NCBI GenBank assembly: GCA_040290295.1
Contig: PSMW01000001.1
Location: forward strand, 1 to 64,000
Direction: 5' to 3'
DNA: 64,000 nt
Source of the DNA: CAADGV01 sp040290295
GTDB taxonomy: Bacteria > Bacteroidota > Ignavibacteria > UBA10030 > UBA6906
Below the pieces are notes generated by a model, which made no database searches, was not told the origin of the DNA, and saw nothing but the letters and a program-made list of their open reading frames with translations. Below are positions 45,490 through 53,271 of the stretch, one piece after another; position 1 is the stretch's first letter, and each line of letters begins with the position of its first letter. A program made the translations under genes and the position numbers.

Positions 45490-45546
45490 TTCCCACACGT
45501 GGGAACCGTGGAGCCGAACTTCTTACGATTGCAAATCGTGGAGCCG
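45490..45546. repeat. Two palindromes each followed by CGTGGAGCCG
   Basis: TTCCCAC-AC-GTGGGAA (45490-45505) and ACGATT-GCA-AATCGT (45525-45539) are perfect inverted repeats. A 10-base direct repeat CGTGGAGCCG occurs at 45507-45516 and again at 45537-45546, spaced 30 bases, each just after or overlapping a palindrome. The unit looks like a short dispersed repeat family or paired operators upstream of hemN. Confidence 0.55.
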
Positions 45547-45661
45547 GCTTTCCCATCCGAATGCCCAAAGTACGCCTCAAACACCCAAGTGCCACGAGCT
45601 GCGTGTGGCATTGGCTTTGCGTTTTTCTCGTGCAGCATGGTACGGAAGGAGTCAGCTCTCG

Positions 45662-47053
45662 ATGCAATCTTTGTTCTCTCATGTCGATATTGCATTACTA
45701 AAGAAGTACGACACACCGGGTCCGCGGTACACCAGCTACCCGACCGCGCCGCTGTTTTCTCCCTCTTTCACGGCGGAGGACTTTCGGCAAGAGATCATTG
45801 CGACGAATCAGCCGGAGGCGACGACGGACATGTCGCTGTACTTTCACTTTCCCTTCTGCGATACGCTGTGTTACTTCTGCGGCTGCACCATGATGGTGAC
45901 GCGCGATCGCAATCGCATTGGCGAGTATCTTCGTTACCTGAAAAAAGAAATCGATATGGTTGCGCCGCTCCTTGCTCCGCAGCGTCGCGTGGTGCAACTG
46001 CATTGGGGCGGCGGCACGCCGACTCATCTCTCCCCCGAACAACTCCTCGATATCGGCGAGTATATCAAGCAACGGTTTGCTCTTCATCCTGAGGTGGAGA
46101 TGAGTGTCGAGATCGACCCGCGAGAACTGACGCAGCGTCACTTAGGGACGCTCCGTCATATCGGGTTCAATCGTATGAGCATGGGCGTGCAGGATTTTGA
46201 CGAGCGCGTGCAGAAGGCGGTCAACCGTGTGCAACCGGAAGAGCTGACGATGCAGGTTTTCAAGTGGGCGGAGGCGCTCGAATTCGAGAGCATCAACATC
46301 GATCTGATCTATGGGTTGCCGTTCCAAACCGTAGCCTCGTTCGAGCGCACCGTGCGCCGCGTGCTGCAATTCTCTCCCGATCGGATCGCGGTGTTCAACT
46401 ATGCGCACGTCCCATGGCTCAAGCCGCATCAGAAGCTCATTCGTGCAGAGGACTTGCCGAGCCCTGAACAGAAATTGGAAATCTTGAAGCTGACGATCGA
46501 ACAGCTGTCGGCGCACGGGTATCAGTACATCGGAATGGATCATTTTGCGAAACCGACCGATGAACTGGCGCTCGCACAAAGGGAGAAGACGCTCTACCGC
46601 AACTTCCAAGGGTACTCAACAAAGTCGCACGCCGATTTGTACGGCTTCGGTATGTCGTCCATCAGTCATTTCCAATCTATCTACGCTCAAAACGAAAAAA
46701 ATCTGCAGCAATACTATAAGGCGTTGGACGAAGGAAGATTGGCGACACACGTGGGTTATCGCATGACGTACGACGACCATATTCGGAAGTATGTCATCAT
46801 GCGTTTGATGTGCGATCTCGCACTCGACAAACATGCCGTGGAGCGGCGGTTCGAAATCGAATTCGATGCGTACTTTGCCGATGCGCTCGTCCGCTTGCAG
46901 CAATGTATCGACGACGGGTTGGTCGAAGTCGATGCACGCGCGATTCGCATCGTGGGTGCGGGGCGTTTGCTGCTGCGGAACATTGCGATGTGTTTCGATG
47001 CGTACATCGGAACATTGAACAAGACCAAGCCCGTGTTCTCTCGCACCGTGTGA
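45662..47053 (+). CDS. hemN: Oxygen-independent coproporphyrinogen III dehydrogenase
   Basis: 463 residues from ATG 45662. The N-terminal HemN signature is DTPGPRYTSYPTAPLF, and the radical-SAM iron-sulfur motif is FPFCDTLCYFCGCTMM (CxxxCxxC, with the extra Cys typical of true HemN). The segment LHWGGGTPTHLSPEQL is SAM-binding. HemN converts coproporphyrinogen III to protoporphyrinogen IX without oxygen in haem synthesis, fitting a microaerophilic or anaerobic life. The frame extends upstream to 45605 but the ATG at 45662 matches the family start. A terminator follows at 47087. Confidence 0.95.
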   Translation: MQSLFSHVDIALLKKYDTPGPRYTSYPTAPLFSPSFTAEDFRQEIIATNQPEATTDMSLYFHFPFCDTLCYFCGCTMMVTRDRNRIGEYLRYLKKEIDMVAPLLAPQRRVVQLHWGGGTPTHLSPEQLLDIGEYIKQRFALHPEVEMSVEIDPRELTQRHLGTLRHIGFNRMSMGVQDFDERVQKAVNRVQPEELTMQVFKWAEALEFESINIDLIYGLPFQTVASFERTVRRVLQFSPDRIAVFNYAHVPWLKPHQKLIRAEDLPSPEQKLEILKLTIEQLSAHGYQYIGMDHFAKPTDELALAQREKTLYRNFQGYSTKSHADLYGFGMSSISHFQSIYAQNEKNLQQYYKALDEGRLATHVGYRMTYDDHIRKYVIMRLMCDLALDKHAVERRFEIEFDAYFADALVRLQQCIDDGLVEVDARAIRIVGAGRLLLRNIAMCFDAYIGTLNKTKPVFSRTV

Positions 47054-47086
47054 ACGCAGAAAGAAAACGAACGAAGGGAACACACC

Positions 47087-47127
47087 GCAACTGCTCAGGA
47101 CCCCACCGTTGGAGCGGTTGCTTTTTT
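47087..47127 (+). terminator. Rho-independent terminator after hemN
   Basis: GCAACTGCTC (47087-47096) pairs with GAGCGGTTGC (47112-47121), ten pairs including one G-T wobble, and is followed by TTTTTT. Confidence 0.85.
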
Positions 47128-47185
47128 AGCGTGAAGTTAATATCATGAAAACGAAATCTTGAGAACGACCAGAGGGAGTATTACC

Positions 47186-47572
47186 ATGGCGGAGAACAAC
47201 GGCACGACGAGAGGATTCATCCTTGGCTTGCTTGCAGGCGGCGCAATTGTCGCTTTGTTATATGCCTCCAAGAGCGGGCGTGAACTGCGGGCCGACATCA
47301 AGTCCCGCGCCGATGAACTTTTGGAAAACGCAGAAGGAGTCATCGAAAGTGCTCAAAGGAAACTTCCCGAGATCAGCAGCGAGGCGAAGAAACGTTCGGC
47401 AAAAGTGGTTTCTGAAGTCCAATCGCAAGCGAGTGAGGTGCTTCAAGATGCCGAGCGAGTTCTCAGCGGCGTCAAGCAGCGAGCAAGCAGCGTGGTAGAG
47501 GAAGGAGCGAAACTCAAGGAGGCGGTGAAAGCCGGCGTCGAGACATTCAAGCAAGAACGCGAACGTTCATAA
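47186..47572 (+). CDS. YtxH-type membrane-anchored helical protein
   Basis: 128 residues from ATG 47186. The N-terminal TM helix with Gly-rich start (FILGLLAGGAIVALLYASKSG RE) is the YtxH (PF12732-type) signature. The rest is an amphipathic helix with heptad-like Lys/Glu/Ala repeats (RADELLENAEGVIESAQRKL). The GAGGGAG ribosome site lies upstream. It is followed by a DUF948-type gene 15 bases away; this pair recurs in Firmicutes and Bacteroidota and is linked to general or envelope stress. Function unknown. Confidence 0.8.
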   Translation: MAENNGTTRGFILGLLAGGAIVALLYASKSGRELRADIKSRADELLENAEGVIESAQRKLPEISSEAKKRSAKVVSEVQSQASEVLQDAERVLSGVKQRASSVVEEGAKLKEAVKAGVETFKQERERS

Positions 47573-47587
47573 TTCAGAGGGCTACCG

Positions 47588-47974
47588 TTGGAAACCATCC
47601 TGCTTGTCGCGCAGATCGCTGCGCTGGTTGCCGTGACCGCTGTCTGCGTTTACCTCATGGTGGTGCTGGTTCGTGTGAAGGAAATGCTATCGAGCGTCGA
47701 ACGCGACATCAAAACCGTGACCGAACGAACGATGCCGGTGCTGGAAAACATCGACTACATCTCTGCCCGTTTGAAGAGCATTACCGACAACATCGACGAC
47801 CAAGTGCTGATGGTGCGAGAGTCAGTCGGTTCGATTCGGGAGATCGCCGACAACGTCGTCGCTCTCGAACGCAAAGTCCAAGCGCAGATCGAGGGACCGA
47901 TTCTGGATACGGTCGCGTTTATTGCCGCAGTCATTAAAGGTCTCAGAACATTTGCACAGCGTCTGCGTGCATGA
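47588..47974 (+). CDS. DUF948-type membrane protein
   Basis: 128 residues from TTG 47588, with AGAGGG six bases upstream. One N-terminal TM helix (LLVAQIAALVAVTAVCVYLM VVLV) is followed by a coiled-coil-like region (LSSVERDIKTVTERTMPVLE, NIDDQVLMVRESVGSIREIA). It matches DUF948 in layout. It is coupled to the YtxH gene. The next gene lies past a terminator that overlaps its stop codon. Confidence 0.78.
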   Translation: METILLVAQIAALVAVTAVCVYLMVVLVRVKEMLSSVERDIKTVTERTMPVLENIDYISARLKSITDNIDDQVLMVRESVGSIREIADNVVALERKVQAQIEGPILDTVAFIAAVIKGLRTFAQRLRA

Positions 47975-48003
47975 CCTCTGTTCCTACGAGCAGAGGTTTT
48001 TTC
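47974..48003 (+). terminator. Rho-independent terminator after the YtxH/DUF948 genes
   Basis: ACCTCTG (47974-47980) and CAGAGGT (47991-47997) form a 7-bp stem with a 10-base loop, followed by TTTTTCTTCTT. It begins in the stop codon of the DUF948 gene. Confidence 0.82.
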
Positions 48004-48061
48004 TTCTTGAAGTGTGAGGAAGCAACACACTCCAGTCAACCATGGCAAGAGGGGACGGAAC

Positions 48062-48715
48062 ATGAAACGCGTATCAACGTTCGTTCTGCTTCTCGTTATC
48101 GCCGCAGCGGCGTCGAGCCAAACACGCCAAGCAGGTTTGAGCGTTGGTGTGTACGGCGGGGTGCAAACATCACTCGAGCCGTACGACGGCGGTGGCTCGA
48201 TCGGCGCAGTGATGCTGTATGATCTTTCCGAGCACATTCAACTCACACTCAGTTCCGCATACATGTCGTGGAGCGACCGATTCGCAGGAAGCTTTCGCGC
48301 GATCCCGATTCTATTCGGCGCGCGTGTGTTGGCTGGCCGCGGTGATGTCGTACCGTATGGGATGCTCGACGTCGGGTTGTACTCGATGCGCCGGCGCGGG
48401 GATGCTCTTTTCCCTCTCACGATCGTTCCTTAGACGATGCAGAGTGGTGAGCTGGCGATCGAACCGGATTGGCGGTATCGTTCGATGCAGCACATGTTCG
48501 ACGATGCATCCAACACCTCCTTCGGGCACGGTATCGGTCTTGGCGTGGTGCTGAGCGTTTCGGAGCAGTGTGCACTCGATGCGGGCGTCAAGATTCATTC
48601 GCTCGAGGATACACGCATGCACTCGGATCGTGCCGGCGCTCTCGTAGCGTCTATTCCGGCGCCATCTCGTCAGTACTTTACCGCCATGACGATCGGCATG
48701 TTGATGCGACTCTGA
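48062..48715 (+). pseudogene. Outer-membrane beta-barrel-like protein interrupted by in-frame TAG
   Basis: ATG 48062 (AGAGGGGA upstream) opens a secreted protein with signal peptide (MKRVSTFVLLLVIAAAASSQ) and alternating beta strands (LSVGVYGGVQTSLEPYDGGG, IQLTLSSAYMSWSDRFAGSF, PILFGARVLAGRG, GMLDVGLYSMRRRGD). Translation meets TAG at 48431-48433 after residue 123. The same frame continues MQSGELAIEPDWRYR, then a barrel-like stretch (FGHGIGLGVVLSVSEQCALD AGVKIHSLE), ending with an aromatic/hydrophobic strand FTAMTIGMLMRL at TGA 48713-48715. Together about 217 residues would make a small opacity-type barrel. The truncated form would lack its last strands and probably not fold. Confidence 0.75.
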
Positions 48716-48746
48716 GGTTTTTTCCATTCATGATCACGATGACAGT

Positions 48747-50858
48747 ATGAAAGAATTCACACCTGATCGCATTCGCAACGTGGCTCTCATCGGCCATGGA
48801 GGTGCGGGGAAGACGTCATTGACCGAGGCGATGCTCTTCTCCGCAGGCATGACCACACGCCTCGGCAAAGTGGAAGAAGGTAACACGCTCTCCGACTATC
48901 ACCCCGACGAAATCGAACGACAAATCTCCATTAACACCTCGCTCCTCTTCTGTGAATGGAAGGGAACAAAGATCAACATTCTCGACACACCCGGCTATAC
49001 GGACTTCACGGGAGAAGTCAAGAGCGCCTTGCGTGTTGCCGACACCGCGCTGGTGCTCGTGAAAGCCGTCGAGGGAATCGAAGTCGGTACCGAAATTGTC
49101 GGGAAGTACACGAACGAGTACCGTAACGGCGTGGTCTTCGTCGTGAACAAGCTCGATCATGAGAATGCCGACTTCGACCGCGTCGTTCAACAGTGTCACG
49201 ACTATGTCAGCCACGAAGTGGAAGTGATCCAATTTCCGCTCAATCAGGGGCTTGCCTTCGACACGATCGTGGACGTCATCAAGATGAAGGCGCTGAAATA
49301 TCAACGCGGCACGAGCGGTAAGTACACCGAGATGGACATTCCACCCGAAGCACGCGAGAAAGCCGAGCAATATCGAAGGCAACTCCTCGAAGCAGTGGCG
49401 GAGTTGGACGAAACGTTGATGAACAAGTATTTTGAAGCTGGAACACTTTCGGATGAAGACCTTCGTGCCGGATTGCATCGCGGTATTCACGAGCGCAGTC
49501 TGTTCCCCATTTTGTGTTGCTCGGCGACGCACAACGTCGGGGTGACGGATATCCTCGACTTCCTTGTCGAAGATTGCCCGTCGCCGATCGAGATCGGGAG
49601 CACACATGCACGACCCGTGAACGTTGCCAACGGAGGCGATGAAATTGTTGTGCCTCCCGATCCGAACGCCGAGCCGTCGTTGTTCGTCTTCAAGACGGTT
49701 TCGGAAGCGCACGTGGGAGAGTTGTCGTTCTTTCGGGTGTACTCCGGCACGATCACACCGGGGATGGATTTGATCAACGAAGCGAACGGGAAGCCCGAAC
49801 GCCTTGCCCAGATTTTCGTCATGAACGGCAAAGAGCGAAAGGAAGTGAGTAAGGTGATGGCGGGCGATCTCGGAGCAGTCGTGAAGCTGCGCGATACGCA
49901 CACCAACGATACGCTTAGCAGTAGGTCCTTCCCCGTGATTTATCCGCCGATTCAATTTCCTGAGCCGGTGTACTTTCTTGCCATCGTTCCGAAATCGAAG
50001 GGCGATGAAGACCGCATTGCCAACGGCTTGCACTCGCTGCATCAGGAAGATCCGACGTTCGTGTTTCGAGTCGATCCGGAGCTGCATCAAACCGTCATCG
50101 GCGGACAAGGTGAGCTTCACTTGCATGTGGTGGTCAAACGTTTGAAACAAAAATTCAACGTTGAGGTTGACTTAACCGAACCGAAAGTGCCGTACCGCGA
50201 GACGATCAAAGCCGTGGTCAAAGATGCGGAGTACAAGCACAAGAAACAGACAGGTGGGCACGGTCAGTATGGTCATGTGCATCTGCGTCTCGAGCCGCTA
50301 AAGCGTGGACAAGGTTTTGAATTCGTGGACGAAATCGTTGGCGGTGTCGTGCCCGGCAAGTTCATTCCTGCAGTCGAAAAGGGTATTATCGAGACGATGA
50401 AAGAAGGTGTGCTCGCAGGCTATCCGGTGGTTGACGTGCGCGTTGCGCTACATTATGGCTCGTTCCACGACGTGGACTCTTCGGAAATGGCATTCAAGAT
50501 TGCCGCCTCACAGGCGTTCAAGAAAGGATTCATGGAAGCCAAGCCCGTCTTGCTCGAACCCATCTACAATGTCGAGGTGAGGGTGCCGGAAGATGCGATG
50601 GGTGAAGTGATGGGAGATATCTCCAGTCGGCGAGGCAAAATTCTCGGCATGGAGAGTGCCGGACACTATCAGATTATTCGCGCGCAGGTACCGCAAGCCG
50701 AGTTGCACAAATACGCGACCGTGTTACGCTCGAAGACAGGAGGACGAGGAGTCTTCACCGCCACCATGTCGCACTACGAGGAAGTGCCGAAGGAGCAGGC
50801 GGAGAAGATCATTGCGACATCGGAAAAGAACAAGAATAAAAAGGAGCAAGAAGCATAG
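48747..50858 (+). CDS. Elongation factor G-like GTPase (second type, FusA2-like)
   Basis: 703 residues. GTPase motifs: P-loop GHGGAGKTSLTEAML, switch II DTPGYTDFTGEV, NKLDHENADF. Domains II-V follow, with domain IV segment KKQTGGHGQYGHVHLR and domain V GKILGMESAGHYQIIRAQ. The opening RNVALIGHGGAGKTSL and the absence of the canonical EF-G AHIDAGKTT start place it with EF-G type II proteins, whose role in translocation or ribosome recycling is less settled. It stands alone and is followed by a terminator. Confidence 0.92.
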   Translation: MKEFTPDRIRNVALIGHGGAGKTSLTEAMLFSAGMTTRLGKVEEGNTLSDYHPDEIERQISINTSLLFCEWKGTKINILDTPGYTDFTGEVKSALRVADTALVLVKAVEGIEVGTEIVGKYTNEYRNGVVFVVNKLDHENADFDRVVQQCHDYVSHEVEVIQFPLNQGLAFDTIVDVIKMKALKYQRGTSGKYTEMDIPPEAREKAEQYRRQLLEAVAELDETLMNKYFEAGTLSDEDLRAGLHRGIHERSLFPILCCSATHNVGVTDILDFLVEDCPSPIEIGSTHARPVNVANGGDEIVVPPDPNAEPSLFVFKTVSEAHVGELSFFRVYSGTITPGMDLINEANGKPERLAQIFVMNGKERKEVSKVMAGDLGAVVKLRDTHTNDTLSSRSFPVIYPPIQFPEPVYFLAIVPKSKGDEDRIANGLHSLHQEDPTFVFRVDPELHQTVIGGQGELHLHVVVKRLKQKFNVEVDLTEPKVPYRETIKAVVKDAEYKHKKQTGGHGQYGHVHLRLEPLKRGQGFEFVDEIVGGVVPGKFIPAVEKGIIETMKEGVLAGYPVVDVRVALHYGSFHDVDSSEMAFKIAASQAFKKGFMEAKPVLLEPIYNVEVRVPEDAMGEVMGDISSRRGKILGMESAGHYQIIRAQVPQAELHKYATVLRSKTGGRGVFTATMSHYEEVPKEQAEKIIATSEKNKNKKEQEA

Positions 50859-50880
50859 CGTAGCCGTCCGCATGGATGGA

Positions 50881-50915
50881 AAAGGTTGGAGTTACGCCCT
50901 CCAACCTTTTTCTTT
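50881..50915 (+). terminator. Rho-independent terminator after the EF-G-like gene
   Basis: AAAGGTTGGAG (50881-50891) pairs with CTCCAACCTTT (50899-50909), an 11-bp perfect stem with a 7-base loop, followed by TTCTTT. Confidence 0.87.
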
Positions 50916-50991
50916 GCGGTGAAATTCGTACTTTCATCCCGCCTTCAGCGCGGTGGTTGCCCGCGCGTGGCGGACTTCAACAGGAGATGGT

Positions 50992-51519
50992 ATGAAACGC
51001 ATGTGGTCGCCTTGGCGATCAACATACATCGAAACGTTCAAGAACCCTCCGAAAAAGAAATCGAAGAAGAGTATCTTTCTTCAAGCGCTCGAAGCGAACG
51101 ACGACGACAAACACTTTATCGTGTGGCGAGGCAAACATTGTTTCGTCATCATGAATCTCTATCCGTACAACAGCGGCCATGTCATGATCGTCCCGTACCG
51201 CCAAGTGGCGCGCTACGATGAATTGACCGACGCCGAACTGCTGGACATCATGCAGACGATTCGCCGAACACTCCAAGTACTCGATGAAGAAATGCGCCCG
51301 GAAGGGTTCAACATCGGCGCAAATTTGGGACGTGCCAGCGGTGCCGGTGTGAACGACCACATCCATTTTCACGTTGTGCCGCGGTGGAATGGTGACACGA
51401 ACTTCATGCCGGTACTCACCGATACCAAGGTCATCTCCGAGGATATGCGGGTCACACGGGAAAAGCTGCGCCGCGCCTTCACCACCGCCGGCAGAAAGCG
51501 GCGCTCCTCACGACGATGA
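50992..51519 (+). CDS. HIT-family nucleotide hydrolase/phosphorylase
   Basis: 175 residues from ATG 50992. The histidine triad is DHIHFHVVPRWNGDTNF (HxHxH). The upstream half has FVIMNLYPYNSGHVMIVPYR, and the N-terminal MWSPWRSTYI segment is typical of the Ap4A phosphorylase-like HIT branch of bacteria and actinobacteria. Such enzymes act on dinucleoside polyphosphates or adenosine phosphoramidates. Substrate is not certain. The tail is basic (GRKRRSSRR). Confidence 0.91.
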   Translation: MKRMWSPWRSTYIETFKNPPKKKSKKSIFLQALEANDDDKHFIVWRGKHCFVIMNLYPYNSGHVMIVPYRQVARYDELTDAELLDIMQTIRRTLQVLDEEMRPEGFNIGANLGRASGAGVNDHIHFHVVPRWNGDTNFMPVLTDTKVISEDMRVTREKLRRAFTTAGRKRRSSRR

Positions 51520-51588
51520 AACTGATTCCTGTGCACATTAAACATTCGCACAACCTCCCTGTCTAAGCTATAGACGAATGCGAACTCG

Positions 51589-52152
51589 ATGGAACCACTG
51601 ACCGACCTCGAACTCGTTCAGCAGGTTCGAAATGGAAAACGGGAGGCATTCACTGAACTCATGCGACGATACCAGCAGCGTGTGTATTGGGTGGCAAGAC
51701 GCATCGTGGGTTCCCATGATGATGCCGACGACGTCGCACAAGAGACGTTCGTGAAAGCCTATCTCGCGCTTGGCGACTTTCGCGGCGATTCGAGTTTCTT
51801 CACGTGGCTCTATCGCATCGCGGTCAATCTTTCGCTGAACGTCGTCCGCAAGCAGCAGGTGATGAACTATTTACGCGACAGCCCGATCATCTCCTCCTTG
51901 TTGCCGGCTCGCGAAAACCCGCACAAGGATGCTGAACTGAAGGACTTGGCGTCGCGCTTGCAGCAGGCAGTGGCGAAGCTTCCCGAGAAGCAACGTGCTG
52001 TGTTCGTGATGCGATACTTCGACGAGATGAGCTACGAGGAAATTTCGAAAGTGCTGAAGACGTCGGTGGGTGGATTGAAAGCGAATTATTTTCATGCGCT
52101 AAGAAAAGTGCAGGAGTTTTTGAAGGATGAAATTGCGCCGAACCATAACTGA
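51589..52152 (+). CDS. ECF-type RNA polymerase sigma factor (SigW-like)
   Basis: 187 residues. Region 2 is DDADDVAQETFVKAYLALGD plus FTWLYRIAVNLSLNVVRK; region 4 is EMSYEEISKVLKTSVGGLKA plus NYFHALRKVQEFLK. The gene overlaps by 26 bases the downstream membrane protein, and the two are followed by a Spy-like periplasmic protein, a layout typical of envelope- or metal-stress sigma systems. The membrane protein is the likely anti-sigma factor. It is unrelated in detail to the ECF factor at 19177. Confidence 0.92.
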   Translation: MEPLTDLELVQQVRNGKREAFTELMRRYQQRVYWVARRIVGSHDDADDVAQETFVKAYLALGDFRGDSSFFTWLYRIAVNLSLNVVRKQQVMNYLRDSPIISSLLPARENPHKDAELKDLASRLQQAVAKLPEKQRAVFVMRYFDEMSYEEISKVLKTSVGGLKANYFHALRKVQEFLKDEIAPNHN

Positions 52153-52651
52153 GATAACCGACGCTGAGGAGCGTGAAGCCCAAGAGGCCGTCGGGCGACT
52201 TGCGGGCACATCGCCCACGCACCACCACGAGGGCCCATCCGAAACGTACTTTGCGAACCTCATCGTCCGAACGAACGAACGAATCGACCGCGCATCGAGC
52301 GGATTGGCAATTTCGCTGAGCTGGCTCGCGCGTGTGGCGGTGCCCGGTGTGGTTGCCATTATCTTTTTCTTCATCGGCTTACACTACTACGGGCCGGAGC
52401 GAAGTACGCCATCGGTTGTGGAAATGATCGGTACGTTGACGCCGCCCGCGCTCGACTCGTTGTTGTTGGCCTCTCAGGCAGACCCTGCCGTCGCAGCAAC
52501 TCTGCAACGCTCGCTCTTCGACGTCAGTGCCGACCAACTGGTGGAGTTCTACATTGCTACGGAAAACCCTACCACGGTGTTGGAAACATTACCCGAACAG
52601 CAAGTGAAGGATATTGCGGCGATTCTCGAAGCGCGCGCGGTCAATCTGTAA
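52127..52651 (+). CDS. Putative anti-sigma membrane protein
   Basis: 174 residues. A cytoplasmic N-terminus (about 75 residues) including THHHEGPSETYFANLIVRTN is followed by one TM helix (WLARVAVPGVVAIIFFFIGL HYYG) and a C-terminal part ending in PEQQVKDIAAILEARAVNL. The topology and 26-base overlap with the sigma gene fit an anti-sigma factor. No zinc-finger HxxxCxxC motif is seen, so identity rests on position. Confidence 0.7.
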   Translation: MKLRRTITEITDAEEREAQEAVGRLAGTSPTHHHEGPSETYFANLIVRTNERIDRASSGLAISLSWLARVAVPGVVAIIFFFIGLHYYGPERSTPSVVEMIGTLTPPALDSLLLASQADPAVAATLQRSLFDVSADQLVEFYIATENPTTVLETLPEQQVKDIAAILEARAVNL

Positions 52652-52685
52652 TGTTCCGTTATCCGATCAACAAGGAGTCCTCGTT

Positions 52686-53159
52686 ATGCGACGTGTTCTC
52701 ATTGCTCTCCTGACGCTCTGCAGCATCGGCGTCGCACAAGCTCAACCGCAGGAAGGTGCGCCACTGCAGCGTATCGAGCGGTTCAAGAAGATGCGCATGA
52801 TCGAGACGCTCGAATTGAACGAAGAACAGTCCGTGCGCTTCTTTGCACGCTACAACGAGCACGAAAAAATGCGGCGCGACCTCCTGCGGCAGAAAGACGA
52901 AGTTCTCGACAAGATCGAACGCCTGCTCCGCAACAACGGCGAACCAAAAGAATACGAAAAGCTCTTCGCCGATGTCATCGCCATCAACCGCCGGCTTGGC
53001 GAAGAGCGGCTGGACTTTTTCAACGGGTTGAGCGACTTGCTTACCATCGAGCAACGAGCAAAACTCCTGCTGTTCGAGCGGCGCTTCGAGAATGAATTGC
53101 GCGAAGCGATGCGTGAAGCGCGGCAGCGACGCCGCGGACCGTTCGAAAACGACTACTAA
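52686..53159 (+). CDS. Spy/CpxP-like periplasmic protein (heavy-metal/stress sensor type)
   Basis: 157 residues from ATG 52686 with signal peptide (MRRVLIALLTLCSIGVAQA). The rest is highly charged and helical (RIERFKKMRMIETLELNEEQ and LTIEQRAKLLLFERRFENEL), with the L-x-L-N/T-EQ repeats of the LTXXQ-type Spy/CpxP fold. These bind misfolded or metal-stressed proteins in the periplasm. It follows the ECF sigma and membrane protein genes and may be both effector and feedback sensor. Confidence 0.78.
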   Translation: MRRVLIALLTLCSIGVAQAQPQEGAPLQRIERFKKMRMIETLELNEEQSVRFFARYNEHEKMRRDLLRQKDEVLDKIERLLRNNGEPKEYEKLFADVIAINRRLGEERLDFFNGLSDLLTIEQRAKLLLFERRFENELREAMREARQRRRGPFENDY

Positions 53160-53181
53160 GGCAGACGACATCCTCGTGCGA

Positions 53182-53211
53182 AAGGAATGTCGATCTGCCT
53201 TGACATTCCTT
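53182..53211 (+). terminator. Hairpin after the Spy-like gene (terminator-like)
   Basis: AAGGAATGTC (53182-53191) and GACATTCCTT (53202-53211) form a perfect 10-bp stem with a 10-base loop, followed by a C/T-rich stretch (CCCCCTTTCTC) rather than a clean T-run. It separates the sigma module from the purine island. Confidence 0.55.
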
Positions 53212-53271
53212 CCCCCTTTCTCTAACTTTTCGCACACATTTCACCGTCGTTCATCAGCAGTTCGTATCGTC

